A DNA stretch of 64,000 nucleotides, taken from contig JADJXE010000001.1 of the NCBI GenBank assembly GCA_016716005.1, positions 2,183,001 to 2,247,000 of the forward strand. Direction: 5' to 3'. Below are positions 9,027 through 18,273 of the stretch, one piece after another. Within the stretch, counting starts at the first letter, position 1, and every line of letters begins with the position of its first letter. Made by a program: the position numbers and the translations under genes. Below the pieces are notes generated by a model. It was given only the letters and a program-made list of their open reading frames with translations. It was not told the DNA's origin and searched no databases. The DNA comes from Acidimicrobiales bacterium. Lineage in GTDB: Bacteria; Actinomycetota; Acidimicrobiia; Acidimicrobiales; JADJXE01.

Positions 9027-9412
9027 GCCGAGCCAGGGTCGCCAACAGCACGATCTACAAGGGCCGCTCGGGGCAGTGGACCTTCGTGGCCCACCGCACC
9101 ACCGGCTTCCTCGTCTTCTTCTTCCTGCTGCTGCACATCATCGACGTGTCGCTGGTGAACGTGGACCCCGAGCTCTACGACGAGGTGCACGAGCTGTACG
9201 GCAACGTGTTCCTCCGGCTGTTCACGCTGGGCCTCCTGTTCGCCCTGTTGTTCCACGCCCTGAACGGCCTGCGGATCATCGCCGTCGACTTCTTCCCCAG
9301 GGCCGTGAGGAACGAGCGGGTGCTCACCGGCTGGGTGGTGTTCCTCACCCTCGCCGCCGGGCTCCCGGTGGCCTGGGTGATCATGTGGCCGTGGCTCGAG
9401 GGGCGGTTCTGA
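9023..9412 (+). CDS. sdhC: Succinate dehydrogenase cytochrome b556 subunit
   Basis: A 129-aa membrane anchor with three helices that holds heme b and the quinone site of complex II. The N-terminal SGQWTFVAHRTTGF (Ser/Arg quinone-site region) and the helix with the heme-ligand HALNGLR pattern are typical of SdhC. It starts at ATG 9023, overlapping the small ORF, and ends as TGATG with sdhD. The catalytic subunits SdhA and SdhB are not in this window. Confidence 0.9.
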   Translation: MSRARVANSTIYKGRSGQWTFVAHRTTGFLVFFFLLLHIIDVSLVNVDPELYDEVHELYGNVFLRLFTLGLLFALLFHALNGLRIIAVDFFPRAVRNERVLTGWVVFLTLAAGLPVAWVIMWPWLEGRF

Positions 9413-9816
9413 TGGCCTCGACCGTGGAGCGCCCCGGGTCACCGATCGCGCCCAGCGCCCAGCCGGGGCGTCGTCCGCGCCAGAGCTTCGAGACCTGGCA
9501 GTGGTTCTTCATGCGGGTGTCGGGCCTGGTGCTCGTGTTCCTCGCCCTCGGCCACTTCACGATCACCCACGTCATCAACGACGTGGCCGACACCGACTCG
9601 GCCTTCGTCGCCAACCGCTGGGACAACCCGGTCTGGCGGATCTACGACTGGTCCCTGCTGGCCCTGGCCCTGTTCCACGGCCTCAACGGCCTGCGCGTGA
9701 TCATGGACGACTACATCGCCAGCCCCGGCAAGCGGGCGGCCACCAAGGCGCTGCTCTACGCCGTGAGCTTCGGTCTGTTCGCCTACGGCACGCTGACGAT
9801 CGTCACCTTCGGCTGA
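9412..9816 (+). CDS. sdhD: Succinate dehydrogenase hydrophobic membrane anchor
   Basis: A 134-aa protein with a 30-residue polar N-terminus and three helices. GHFTITH and FHGLNGLR match the heme/quinone region of SdhD-type anchors. It starts at ATG 9412, overlapping the sdhC stop. A P450 gene converges 25 nt beyond its end, so sdhA/sdhB do not follow directly. Confidence 0.87.
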   Translation: MASTVERPGSPIAPSAQPGRRPRQSFETWQWFFMRVSGLVLVFLALGHFTITHVINDVADTDSAFVANRWDNPVWRIYDWSLLALALFHGLNGLRVIMDDYIASPGKRAATKALLYAVSFGLFAYGTLTIVTFG

Positions 9817-9841
9817 CCCGGCGCCGCCGCAACGACCGCGG

Positions 9842-11077
9842 TCACGCCACCGACAGCCGGAGGGGGACCGTCGACGGGGAGCGGTCCGAGATGTTCGGCT
9901 TCCAGGTGGGTGGCCCCGCGGGCTGCAGGTCGGGGAACGCGGCGAAGAGCCGCGGCAGCGCGACCCGGAGCTCCAGGCGGGCGAGGGATGCGCCGAGGCA
10001 GAAGTGGACGCCGTGCCCGAACGCGAGGTGGGGGTTGGGGGAGCGGTCGAGCCGGAGCTCGTCGGGGGCGTCGAACACGCGGGGGTCGCGATTGGCGGCG
10101 AGGATCGTGAGGAACACCGCCTCGCCGGGTTCGAGGTGCCGCCCGCCGAGCGCGAGCGGTTCGGCGACCTGGCGCATCATCGCCTTGGCCGAGCCCTCGA
10201 AGCGCAGCAGCTCCTCGATGGCGCGGTCGAGGTCGACCGCGCCTGCCGCGAAGCGTGCCCGCTGGTCGGGGTGGTCGCAGAGGGCGAGCGTGGCCGACGA
10301 GAGGAGCGACGCCGTGGTGTCGTGCCCGGCGAACAGGAGCAGCGAGCAGGCGCCGAGCACCTCGAGGTCGTCGAGCTCGCCGGAGCGGGCCAGGGCACTC
10401 ACCAGGTCGTCTCGCGGATCGGCTCGGCGCTGTGCCAGCAGCTCGCCCAGGTGGTGGTGGAACTCCTCGCCGGCCGAGCGGGCGACCTCCTCGTAGTCGG
10501 GGCGGCGGGTGGCGCCGAACACGACCACGCCGAACCGGGCCGACCAGTCGGTGAGCCACGGACGAAGGTCGGCGGGCACCCCGAACAGCTCGGCGATCAC
10601 GGCCGCGGGGAGCGGGTGCGAGAAGGCCTCGACCAGATCCACGGTGTCGCTGCCACGGCGAGCGGCCATCCGGTCGAGCAGGTCGTCGCAGATCGTCTCC
10701 ACGTCGGCGCGCAGCGACGACACGGCCCTGGGCGTGAACCGCCGCTGGAACGGTGCGCGCAGGCGGGTGTGCTCGGGCGGGTCGTGGAAGAGCATCCACC
10801 CGTTCAGCAGCTCGATCGCCCTGGCCAGCGCGTCGGCCCGCGACCCGCTGAGGCGGGCCGAGAACGCACCGATCCGATCGGTCGAGAGCTCGGGTGCCCG
10901 GAACGCAGCATCCAGCTCCGGATGGCCGGTGACGACCCAGGCGTGGTGCCGCTCGCTCCAGGCCACCGGGCCCAGCTCGTCGCGCACCCGTGCGAAGTAC
11001 CCGTGCGGTCGTTCGATCGCCTCGGGATCGAGGAAGTCGATGTCGGGCACGCCCGTGGTCTCCGTCCGGCGGCTCAT
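9842..11077 (-). CDS. Cytochrome P450
   Basis: A 411-aa soluble heme mono-oxygenase. It shows the I-helix oxygen-activation motif AGHDTT, the K-helix ExxR in EELLRFEG, and the heme-binding loop FGHGVHFCLGA with the axial Cys. Length and motif spacing match bacterial class I P450s, which need a ferredoxin and a reductase; a ferredoxin reductase-like gene lies at 37770. ATG 11077 overlaps the SDR stop as ATGA, so the two are co-translated. The substrate is unknown. Confidence 0.94.
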   Translation of the reverse strand: MSRRTETTGVPDIDFLDPEAIERPHGYFARVRDELGPVAWSERHHAWVVTGHPELDAAFRAPELSTDRIGAFSARLSGSRADALARAIELLNGWMLFHDPPEHTRLRAPFQRRFTPRAVSSLRADVETICDDLLDRMAARRGSDTVDLVEAFSHPLPAAVIAELFGVPADLRPWLTDWSARFGVVVFGATRRPDYEEVARSAGEEFHHHLGELLAQRRADPRDDLVSALARSGELDDLEVLGACSLLLFAGHDTTASLLSSATLALCDHPDQRARFAAGAVDLDRAIEELLRFEGSAKAMMRQVAEPLALGGRHLEPGEAVFLTILAANRDPRVFDAPDELRLDRSPNPHLAFGHGVHFCLGASLARLELRVALPRLFAAFPDLQPAGPPTWKPNISDRSPSTVPLRLSVA

Positions 11078-11784
11078 CGCATCCTGAGGGCGCCGTCGAG
11101 GCGGATGACGGTGCCGTTGAGCATCGTGTTCTCGACGACGTGCTGGGCGAGGGCGGCGAACTCGCCGGGCTGGCCGAACCGGTGGGGGAACGGCGTCTCC
11201 GCGGCCAGCTGGTCGGCGTAGGCGGGGGGCATCGACGCCACCATCGGGGTGGCGAACGAGCCGGGAGCGATCGACACGACCCGGATCCCGAGGGGCGCCA
11301 GGTCGCGGGCGACGGGCAGGGTCATGCCGGCCACGCCGGCCTTGGCGGCCGAGTAGGCGGCCCCGCCGGTGACGCCGTCGAAGGCGGCGATCGACGAGGT
11401 GGTGACGATCACGCCTCGCTCGCCGGCGTCGTCGACCGGCTCGAGCCGGCTCATCGCCCACGCGGCCAGGCGCACGCAGTTGAACGTGCCGATCAGGTTG
11501 ACCCGCACGATCCGCTCGAACACGTCGAGATCGTGAGGGCCCTGCCGGCGCACCGTCCGGTGGCCGGCGGCGGGTACGCCGGCGCAGCACACCAGCACCC
11601 GGAGCTCGCCGAGCCGATCGACGACGGCGGCGACGGCGTCGGGGTCGCACACGTCGACCGGCGGCTCGCCACGCAGGTCGATCGTGGTCACCCGGGAGCC
11701 GGCCGAGGCCAGCCGCTGGGCCGTCGCCGCGCCGAGGCCGGACGAGCCGCCGGTCACCAGCGCGTCGACCCCGTCGAGGTGCAT
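11074..11784 (-). CDS. Short-chain dehydrogenase/reductase
   Basis: A 236-aa NAD(P)-dependent oxidoreductase. The Rossmann glycine motif TGGSSGLG is near residue 12, the CCAG motif replaces NNAG, and the catalytic YSAAK lies near residue 145 with the partner Ser upstream. ATG 11784 is preferred; GTG 11787 directly precedes it and is equally possible. It is translationally coupled to the P450 downstream, suggesting a shared oxidation pathway, possibly for a steroid, terpene or fatty alcohol (inference). Confidence 0.9.
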   Translation of the reverse strand: MHLDGVDALVTGGSSGLGAATAQRLASAGSRVTTIDLRGEPPVDVCDPDAVAAVVDRLGELRVLVCCAGVPAAGHRTVRRQGPHDLDVFERIVRVNLIGTFNCVRLAAWAMSRLEPVDDAGERGVIVTTSSIAAFDGVTGGAAYSAAKAGVAGMTLPVARDLAPLGIRVVSIAPGSFATPMVASMPPAYADQLAAETPFPHRFGQPGEFAALAQHVVENTMLNGTVIRLDGALRMR

Positions 11785-11965
11785 CACCCGCAGTCTTGCC
11801 GACCCGGCTCGCCGTGGCTGTCGTGAGGAGCGGCGGTGCCGGGATCCCGTGCGACTGTCCCGGACCTGACGGGACTTTTGCCCCTGGGGTGACCCCCGCC
11901 ACCCGACCTACGGTCGCAGACGGACCGGCCGTTCGGCCGTGCTCTGCCCTGGGTGGGGGTGACCC

Positions 11966-14458
11966 ATGAAGTTCTGGCGAGCCAGCGCCGAGATCATCGG
12001 TCGGCGCTACAAGGTCGTGATCCTGGTGGCGGTGCTGCTGGCCGCCGTGACGGCGTTCGGGCTCCCCCGCCTGGAGTTCGCGACGGGACAGGACTCGATC
12101 ATCCCGGCGGGCTCGCAGGTCTACAAGGACAACCTCGTCTACCAGGGGCAGTTCGGAGGCGAGCCGATGCTCGCCCTGTGGACGGGGCCCATCGAGGAGG
12201 TCTTCAGCGAGGAGAACCTCCCCAGGATCCAGGCCGTCGAGCAGGCGCTCATCGACGACGGCCGCTACGCGGCCGTGCTCGGGCCCTACCAGTCGCTGCA
12301 GTACGCGGCCGACCAGCTACCGATCCTCGAGGCCGACCTGCTGCCGGCCACGATCGAGACGGTGGCCGAGGAGGCCCGCCAGGAGGCCCTCGCCGGTGGA
12401 GCGACCGAGGCGGAGGCCGACGCGGCCGCGGCCGAGGCGTCGGCGGTCCGCACCGACGAGCTGCTGGCCGAGGCGGCGCGGCTCAACGAGGCCGCGCCCA
12501 CGCCGGAGTCCCGCACCTTCGCCAACCCCGAGTTCGTGGAGTTCCTGCTCTACGAGGGCGACGGCGACATCCGGCCGATCCTGCGGGACAACTTCCCCGA
12601 CCCCAACCACGCGCTGATGATCGTCCGGCTCCCGGGGAACGCCGAGCTGAAGACCCTCGGCCCCGACTCCGACCTGGTGAGGGAGCTGGTCGACCAGAAC
12701 GCGCTGAGCGGCTTCGACTCCGTGGTGTCGGGACCTCCCCGCTACCTCAAGGACATCAACGACTACCTCCAGGGGGGCATGGCCACGCTGGGCGGCATCG
12801 CGGTGCTGGTGATGGTGGTCGTGCTGGCGCTGGTGTTCCGGGTGCGCTGGCGGCTGCTGTCGCTCGCCATCGTCACGGTGGGGTCGATCTGGGCCTTCGG
12901 GATCATGGGCTTCGTCGACATCCCCCTGTCGATGGTGACCATCTCGGGGTTCCCCATCCTGATCGGCCTGGGCGTCGACTTCTCCATCCAGATGCACAGC
13001 CGCTTCGAGGAGGAGGTCACCTCCGACGGCGACGCGAACCGGTCGCGGCGCATGACCATGATGCACATGGGCCCGCCGCTGCTGGTGGCCATGCTCGCCG
13101 CCGCCATCGGGTTCCTCGCCCTCCAGCTGTCGCAGGTGCCGATGATCCGCACCTTCGGGTGGATGCTGATCATCGGCGTCATCGCCCTGGTGACGGCCGC
13201 GATCTTCCTGCCCACGTCGTTCCTCACCTGGCGGGAGCACGCCAAGCCCACCGTGCCGCACCGCGGTGCCGTGCGGAGCAAGTGGCTCGAGCGGGTCGTG
13301 GGCGCCCTCACGTCGATGAAGCCCAAGGCCCTGGGCCCGATCATGCTCGTCGGGGTGGCCATCATCGTCGGCTGGGTGCTCACCGACGGCCAGTTCACGA
13401 TCCAGACCGATGCCGAGAAGTGGGTGAACCAGCAGAGCGACACCATCGAGGAGCTGAAGGAGCTGCGCGAGGGCACCGGCTTCTCGTCGGAGCTGGGCGT
13501 GCTCATCGAGGCACCCGACGTCACCGCCACCGAGGTGCAGCAGTGGATGAACGAGTTCGCCGCGGCCCAGGTGGGCCAGCACCCTGCGGTGCTGCTGCGG
13601 TACACGAGCCTCCCCGCCATCGTGCAGGCAGCCACCAACGTCCCTCCGACCGAGGAGTCGCTCAACGCGCTCCTGCCGGTCACGCCGGAGCAGGTCCGCA
13701 TCTCGCTCCTGAGCGACGACCTGACCAAGGCGAACCTGGTGTTCCCGATCGGGCCGGTGTCGCTCGACGAGCGGGGGGTGATGCTCGAGGAGTTCGAGGC
13801 CGACCTGAACGGTGATCTGGCCCCCCCGGAGGGGGTGACGGCCACCCCGTCGGGGCTCGGCGTCACCGGCGTGCAGCTGGTGGAGAGCCTCGAGGCCAAC
13901 CGCACCACCATGACCTGGCTCGCCCTCGGCCTGGTGGCCCTGTGGCTCCTGGTCTTCTATCGCAGCATCGCCATGATGGTGCTGCCGCTCATCCCGGTGA
14001 TGATCGCCGTGGGCCTGTCGTCGATCGCGATCTTCCTGATGGGCCTCGAGCTCAGCCCGCTCACCACGGTCACCGGCCCGCTGGTGATCGCGGTGTGCAC
14101 CGAGTTCACGGTGCTGATCCAGACCCGGTACGTGGAGGAACGCCAGGAGGGGAGGCATCCCGAGGAGGCCGTGCGCATCGCCAGCCTCCGCATCGGGCGG
14201 GCCTTCGTGGCCTCCGGCCTCACCCTGCTCGGCGGGTTCGGCGTGCTCGCCTTCTCCAGCCTGCCGCTGCTGCGCGACTTCGGCATCGTCGTGGCCGTGA
14301 AGGTGCTGGCCGCCCTGCTGTCGGCCCTGGTGGTGCTGCCGCCGCTGCTCGTCTACGCCGACAAGCACCAGAGCTGGACCCGCTTCCACCCCCAGCGGGG
14401 CAACCACCCGGACCGGGTGCCCGAGGCCGAGCAGGCCGTCGTCACCTCGTCGGGCTGA
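11966..14458 (+). CDS. RND (MmpL/HAE3-type) transporter
   Basis: An 830-aa inner-membrane exporter with the RND layout: one helix, a periplasmic domain (about 30-270), a five-helix bundle, then a second copy of the same plan. It is shorter than AcrB-type pumps and has the GQDSIIP-type N-terminal periplasmic motif of the hydrophobe/amphiphile efflux-3 group, which move lipids or hopanoid-like substrates. ATG 11966 has a GGGTGGGGGT ribosome site. Its last 17 nt overlap the opposing ATPase gene. A TACGGT -10 candidate is at 11909-11914. Confidence 0.88.
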   Translation: MKFWRASAEIIGRRYKVVILVAVLLAAVTAFGLPRLEFATGQDSIIPAGSQVYKDNLVYQGQFGGEPMLALWTGPIEEVFSEENLPRIQAVEQALIDDGRYAAVLGPYQSLQYAADQLPILEADLLPATIETVAEEARQEALAGGATEAEADAAAAEASAVRTDELLAEAARLNEAAPTPESRTFANPEFVEFLLYEGDGDIRPILRDNFPDPNHALMIVRLPGNAELKTLGPDSDLVRELVDQNALSGFDSVVSGPPRYLKDINDYLQGGMATLGGIAVLVMVVVLALVFRVRWRLLSLAIVTVGSIWAFGIMGFVDIPLSMVTISGFPILIGLGVDFSIQMHSRFEEEVTSDGDANRSRRMTMMHMGPPLLVAMLAAAIGFLALQLSQVPMIRTFGWMLIIGVIALVTAAIFLPTSFLTWREHAKPTVPHRGAVRSKWLERVVGALTSMKPKALGPIMLVGVAIIVGWVLTDGQFTIQTDAEKWVNQQSDTIEELKELREGTGFSSELGVLIEAPDVTATEVQQWMNEFAAAQVGQHPAVLLRYTSLPAIVQAATNVPPTEESLNALLPVTPEQVRISLLSDDLTKANLVFPIGPVSLDERGVMLEEFEADLNGDLAPPEGVTATPSGLGVTGVQLVESLEANRTTMTWLALGLVALWLLVFYRSIAMMVLPLIPVMIAVGLSSIAIFLMGLELSPLTTVTGPLVIAVCTEFTVLIQTRYVEERQEGRHPEEAVRIASLRIGRAFVASGLTLLGGFGVLAFSSLPLLRDFGIVVAVKVLAALLSALVVLPPLLVYADKHQSWTRFHPQRGNHPDRVPEAEQAVVTSSG

Positions 14459-15572
14459 CCGACGCCGACGAGGGGACGGCCCTCCGGGCGGCGAGCACCA
14501 GCCGCTCGGGGGTCAGCACCCCGAGGTAGGTGTCGTCGCGGTCGAGCACGGCCACCCAGCCGGCGTCGTACAGCAGCATCTCGGAGAAGGCGTCCTTGAG
14601 GCTGGCGTCGACGTAGACGAACGCCTCGAGGCGTCGCAGGCGGTCGCCCACCACGCCCCCGCCCTCGGCACGGGACTCGCTGAGGTACCCACGGAGCCGG
14701 CGTTCTTCGTCGAGCACCACGGCGACCTCGAGGTGGTGCTCGGCGAGCCGCCGGCGGGCCTCGTCGAGCGGGGTGCCCACCGTCACCTCGAGGGGCTGCT
14801 CCAGGTCGAGGGGGTCGATCGGGGTGACCTTCAGCCGCTTGAGGCCGCGGTCGGCGCCCACGAAGTCCGCGACGAAGTCGGAGGCCGGGCCGGCGAGGAT
14901 CTCCGACGGCGTCCCCGTCTGGGCCAGCACGCCACCCTCGGCGAGGATGGCGATGCGGTCGCCCAGCTTCACCGCCTCCTCGACGTCGTGGGTGACGAAG
15001 AGCACGGTCTTGCCCAGCTCGGCCTGCAGCCGCAGGAACTCGTTCTGCAGCCGGTCCCTGGTGATGGGGTCGATGGCGCCGAAGGGCTCGTCCATCAGGA
15101 GCACCGGCGGGTCGGCGCCGAGCGCCCGGGCGACGCCGACGCGCTGCTGCTGCCCACCGGAAAGCTGGTGGGGGTAGCGGTCGCGATAGGTGGGTGGGTC
15201 GAGGCCCACGAGCTGGAGCAGCTCGTCGACGCGGTCGCGGATCCGGGCCCGGTCCCAGCGGAGGAGCCGGGGCACCGTGGCCACGTTGGCGCCGATCGTC
15301 TGGTGCGGGAACAGGCCGACGTGCTGGATCACGTACCCGATGCGGCGGCGGAGCTGCACCGGATCGACGTGGGTGACGTCGTCCCCGCCGAGCAGGATCC
15401 GACCCGACGTCGGCTCGATCAGGCGGTTGACCATCCGCATGGTCGTCGTCTTGCCGCAGCCCGACGGCCCGACGAGCACGCAGATCTCACCTTCGGGCAC
15501 CTCCAGGGAGAGGTCCCGCACGGCGACGTGCCCGTTCGGGTAGCGCTTGGAGACGCCGTCCAGCGTGATCAC
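14442..15572 (-). CDS. opuCA: Glycine betaine/choline-type ABC importer ATP-binding protein with CBS domains
   Basis: A 376-aa ATPase of the OpuCA/ProV group. Walker A GPSGCGKT (about residue 36), signature LSGGQQQR and Walker B LLMDEP are intact. Residues about 255-365 form tandem CBS domains, which sense ionic strength or nucleotides in osmoregulated importers. GTG 15572 begins the conserved ITLDGVSKRYP N-terminus. It is divergent from the permease and binding-protein operon, 188 nt away. Whether the ligand is betaine, choline or carnitine is not shown by sequence. Confidence 0.9.
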   Translation of the reverse strand: MITLDGVSKRYPNGHVAVRDLSLEVPEGEICVLVGPSGCGKTTTMRMVNRLIEPTSGRILLGGDDVTHVDPVQLRRRIGYVIQHVGLFPHQTIGANVATVPRLLRWDRARIRDRVDELLQLVGLDPPTYRDRYPHQLSGGQQQRVGVARALGADPPVLLMDEPFGAIDPITRDRLQNEFLRLQAELGKTVLFVTHDVEEAVKLGDRIAILAEGGVLAQTGTPSEILAGPASDFVADFVGADRGLKRLKVTPIDPLDLEQPLEVTVGTPLDEARRRLAEHHLEVAVVLDEERRLRGYLSESRAEGGGVVGDRLRRLEAFVYVDASLKDAFSEMLLYDAGWVAVLDRDDTYLGVLTPERLVLAARRAVPSSASVSPTR

Positions 15573-15760
15573 GCCGGGCGGCGCCCCTGCCGCTCGCCGG
15601 CGGCGTCCCCATGCGAACCCATCGGGGCAAGGCTACTGTCGGGTCCTCGCCGGCGACCTGGGTCGCGAACCGCCCCGGCCTCCCGGAGGAGACGACAGGC
15701 ACTGGACGACGACCGCCGCGAGGCCATCCGCCACGTCACCCGGGTGAGGCACCTCGGGCC

Positions 15761-16447
15761 ATGAGCCCCGTGGCGCCGCTGCTCGCGGGTCCCGAGTCGT
15801 GGATCTGGTGGTCGTGGGTGGGGGATCACCTCGGCGACATCGGCGACGCCCTGCGCGAGCACCTCCTGCTCACGACGCTGGCCGTCGGGCTGGGGTTCTC
15901 GGTGGCGTTCCCGCTGGCCCTGGCGGCGAGACGATGGCGGTGGCTGTACCCCCCGGTGCTGTCGGTCACGGGGATCCTCTACACGATCCCCTCGCTCGCC
16001 CTGTTCGCCCTGCTGATCCCCTGGACGGGCCTCAGCCGCACCACCGCCGTCGTGCCGCTGGCCGCGTACACCCTGCTGATCCTGGTGCGGAACACGGTCA
16101 TCGGCCTCGAGTCGGTGCCGGCGGCCACCGTCGACGCGGCGACGGGCATGGGCTACGGCCCGGTGGCCCGACTGGTGCGCGTGGAGCTGCCGCTCGCCGT
16201 CCCGACGATCATCGCCGGGCTTCGCATCGCGGTGGTGAGCACCATCGCCCTGGTCACCGTCACGGCCGTGATCGGTCTGGGCGGGCTGGGCGCCCTCATC
16301 AAGGACGGCCTGAACCGGGACTTCCGCACCCCGCTGGTGGTGGGGACGGTGCTCTGCGTGGCCCTCGCGGTCATCGCCGACCTGGCGCTGGTCGGGCTCG
16401 AGCGGCTCCTCACCCCCTGGTCCCGCCGGAGCCGGAGCCGGAGCTGA
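15761..16447 (+). CDS. opuCB: Quaternary-amine ABC importer permease
   Basis: A 228-aa MetI-like permease with five to six helices and the EAA loop region around residue 125 (ATGMGYGPVARL). ATG 15761 is chosen as the only nearby in-frame start; no strong ribosome site is visible. A TACTGT box at 15634-15639 could be its promoter, giving a leader of about 115 nt. It is followed after 1 nt by the second permease. Confidence 0.88.
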   Translation: MSPVAPLLAGPESWIWWSWVGDHLGDIGDALREHLLLTTLAVGLGFSVAFPLALAARRWRWLYPPVLSVTGILYTIPSLALFALLIPWTGLSRTTAVVPLAAYTLLILVRNTVIGLESVPAATVDAATGMGYGPVARLVRVELPLAVPTIIAGLRIAVVSTIALVTVTAVIGLGGLGALIKDGLNRDFRTPLVVGTVLCVALAVIADLALVGLERLLTPWSRRSRSRS

Positions 16448-16448
16448 G

Positions 16449-17153
16449 ATGGGCTTCCTGGGCGACGTGGCGGCGTGGTTCGCCGATGGCGGCAACTGGC
16501 AGGGGACGTTCGGCATCACCAACCGCCTGTGGCAGCACCTGGTGATGTCCGGCGTGGCCATCGTCGTGGCGATGGTGCTGGCGCTGCCGGTGGGCCTGGT
16601 GCTCGGTCACCACCGGCGGGGAGGCACCGCGGCGGTCAACGTCTCCAACCTGGGCCGGGCCATCCCGTCGTTCGCCCTCCTCGTGCTGGGCGTGCAGATC
16701 TGGGGGCTGGCCGAGTGGTGGGGCATCCCGTACGGCGCCCTGGTCGCCCTGGTGGCGCTGGCCGTCCCGCCCATGCTCACCAACGCCTACGTGGGGATGG
16801 CACAGGTGCCCGACGACCTGCGCGACGCGGCCTGCGGGATGGGCATGACGGCCAGCCAGACCGCGCTGCGGGTGGAGCTGCCCGTCGCCCTCCCGGTGGT
16901 GTTCGCCGGCATCCGGACCTCGGCCGTGCTGGTGGTGGCCACGGCGACCCTGGCGGCGGTCGTGGCCGCCGGTGGTCTCGGCCGCTACATCGTCGACGGC
17001 ATCGCCACCCGTGACTTCGTGGAGGTGTTCGCCGGCGCCGTGCTCGTGGCCGCCCTCTCGGTGGGGGTCGAGGTCGGGCTGGCCGGCGTCGAGCGCCTCG
17101 TCGTGTCCAAGGGCCTCCGCGACGCGGAGGCCGCTCCCTCTCGCAACCCGTGA
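16449..17153 (+). CDS. opuCD: Quaternary-amine ABC importer permease, second subunit
   Basis: A 234-aa MetI-like permease paralogous to its upstream neighbour, with the EAA-type loop (ACGMGMTASQTALRVE) near residue 140. A 30-residue N-terminal extension precedes the first helix. It starts 1 nt after the opuCB stop, so the two are coupled and would form the heterodimeric channel. The binding protein gene follows after 19 nt. Confidence 0.88.
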   Translation: MGFLGDVAAWFADGGNWQGTFGITNRLWQHLVMSGVAIVVAMVLALPVGLVLGHHRRGGTAAVNVSNLGRAIPSFALLVLGVQIWGLAEWWGIPYGALVALVALAVPPMLTNAYVGMAQVPDDLRDAACGMGMTASQTALRVELPVALPVVFAGIRTSAVLVVATATLAAVVAAGGLGRYIVDGIATRDFVEVFAGAVLVAALSVGVEVGLAGVERLVVSKGLRDAEAAPSRNP

Positions 17154-17172
17154 CCCGACCAAGGAGACCTAC

Positions 17173-18150
17173 GTGCGCAGATCCCGACTCCACCTGTTCG
17201 CCGGCGTCGTGCTGGCCTTCACCCTGCTGGTCGCCGCCTGCGGCGACGACGACGACACGACGGCCACGACGTCGGAGAGCAGCGACACCACCGCGGCGGC
17301 CGGCGGCGAGGGTGCCGTGATCGAGTTCAAGCCGCTCGACGCCGGCGGCCCCCTCACGACCGCGGCGCTGGAGAGCGGCGACATCGACGTCGCCCTGATG
17401 TTCAGCAGCCAGGGGATCATCGCCCAGAACGGCTGGGTGGTGCTCGAGGACGACCAGGGCCTGCAGCCGGTCGAGAACCTGGTCCCGGTGGGTCGAGCCG
17501 ACGCCCTGACCCCGGACGTGGCTGCGGCACTCGACGAGGTGTCGGCCGCCCTCACCACCGAGGAGCTGGCCGAGCTCAACCGCCGGGTCGACGCCGACAA
17601 GGAGGATCCGGCCGTCGTCGCCGAGGACTGGCTGACCCAGGAGGGCCTCCTCGACGCCGAGGCCACCCTCGAGGGCACGTCGATCACCGTGGGGTCGGCC
17701 GACTTCTCGGAGCAGGAGATCGTGGCGAACATGTACGCCGACGTGCTCGGAGCCCGCGGGGCCGACGTCACCCGGCAGTTCCGCCTGGGCAGCCGCGAGG
17801 TGGTGAACCCGGCGCTGGAGAGCGGCGAGGTGGACGTGGTGCCCGAGTACGTGGGCAGCCTGCTCACCTTCCTCGAGGGGAGCCCCACCAGCGACCTCGA
17901 CCAGTCGCTGGCCGACCTCCAGGCCGCCCTGGAGAGCGTGGGCCTGGTGGCGCTCACCCCGTCGCCGGCCGAGGACAAGAACGCCCTGGTCGTCACCCAG
18001 GAGACCGCTGACGAGTACGGGCTCACGACCATCTCCGACCTGGCGAGCGTCACCGACACCCTGGTGCTCGGGGGTCCGCCGGAGTGCCCGGAGCGACCGC
18101 TGTGCATCCTCGGCTTCGAGGAGGTCTACGGGCTGCAGTTCGACGTGTAG
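17173..18150 (+). CDS. opuCC: Glycine betaine/choline-type substrate-binding lipoprotein, circularly permuted
   Basis: A 325-aa lipoprotein that delivers substrate to the importer. GTG 17173 follows an AAGGAG site; the lipobox LVAAC places Cys23. Relative to OpuCC/ProX-type proteins, the two halves are in reversed order. Residues about 49-160 hold what is normally the C-terminal half (DAGGPLT, DVALMFS, ALTTEEL and KEDPAVVAEDWL). Residues 171-325 hold the normal N-terminal half, starting ITVGSADFSEQEI and ending at YGLQF, where the family sequence would normally continue into the other half. All core segments are present once, so it is probably functional. A double hairpin follows the stop. 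Confidence 0.85.
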   Translation: MRRSRLHLFAGVVLAFTLLVAACGDDDDTTATTSESSDTTAAAGGEGAVIEFKPLDAGGPLTTAALESGDIDVALMFSSQGIIAQNGWVVLEDDQGLQPVENLVPVGRADALTPDVAAALDEVSAALTTEELAELNRRVDADKEDPAVVAEDWLTQEGLLDAEATLEGTSITVGSADFSEQEIVANMYADVLGARGADVTRQFRLGSREVVNPALESGEVDVVPEYVGSLLTFLEGSPTSDLDQSLADLQAALESVGLVALTPSPAEDKNALVVTQETADEYGLTTISDLASVTDTLVLGGPPECPERPLCILGFEEVYGLQFDV

Positions 18151-18202
18151 GGCGGACTGCCGCCGGGTGCGGGGGGCGGGATCCGGGGCGGGTCCCGCCC
18201 CC
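18151..18202 (+). terminator. Double hairpin terminator after opuCC
   Basis: GGCGG-ACTG-CCGCC at 18151-18164 begins right after the stop codon. A second hairpin pairs GGGGGCGGGA (18172-18181) with TCCCGCCCCC (18193-18202), a perfect 10-bp stem. No T-run follows. Confidence 0.6.
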
Positions 18203-18273
18203 ATCCGCGCATCGGCCGCCCCGGTCGCCCAGACTTGTACCTCCCCGGGGGGACCGTGACCGAGAGGAGGACC

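Noticed and set aside
12317..14407. 696-codon minus-strand frame opposite the RND transporter
   Set aside because: Composition of an antisense shadow; no recognisable motif or start signal.
15690..15763. Possible 20-codon leader ORF starting CTG before opuCB, overlapping its ATG
   Set aside because: Needs a CTG start and has only a distant GGAGGA site; not enough to support it.
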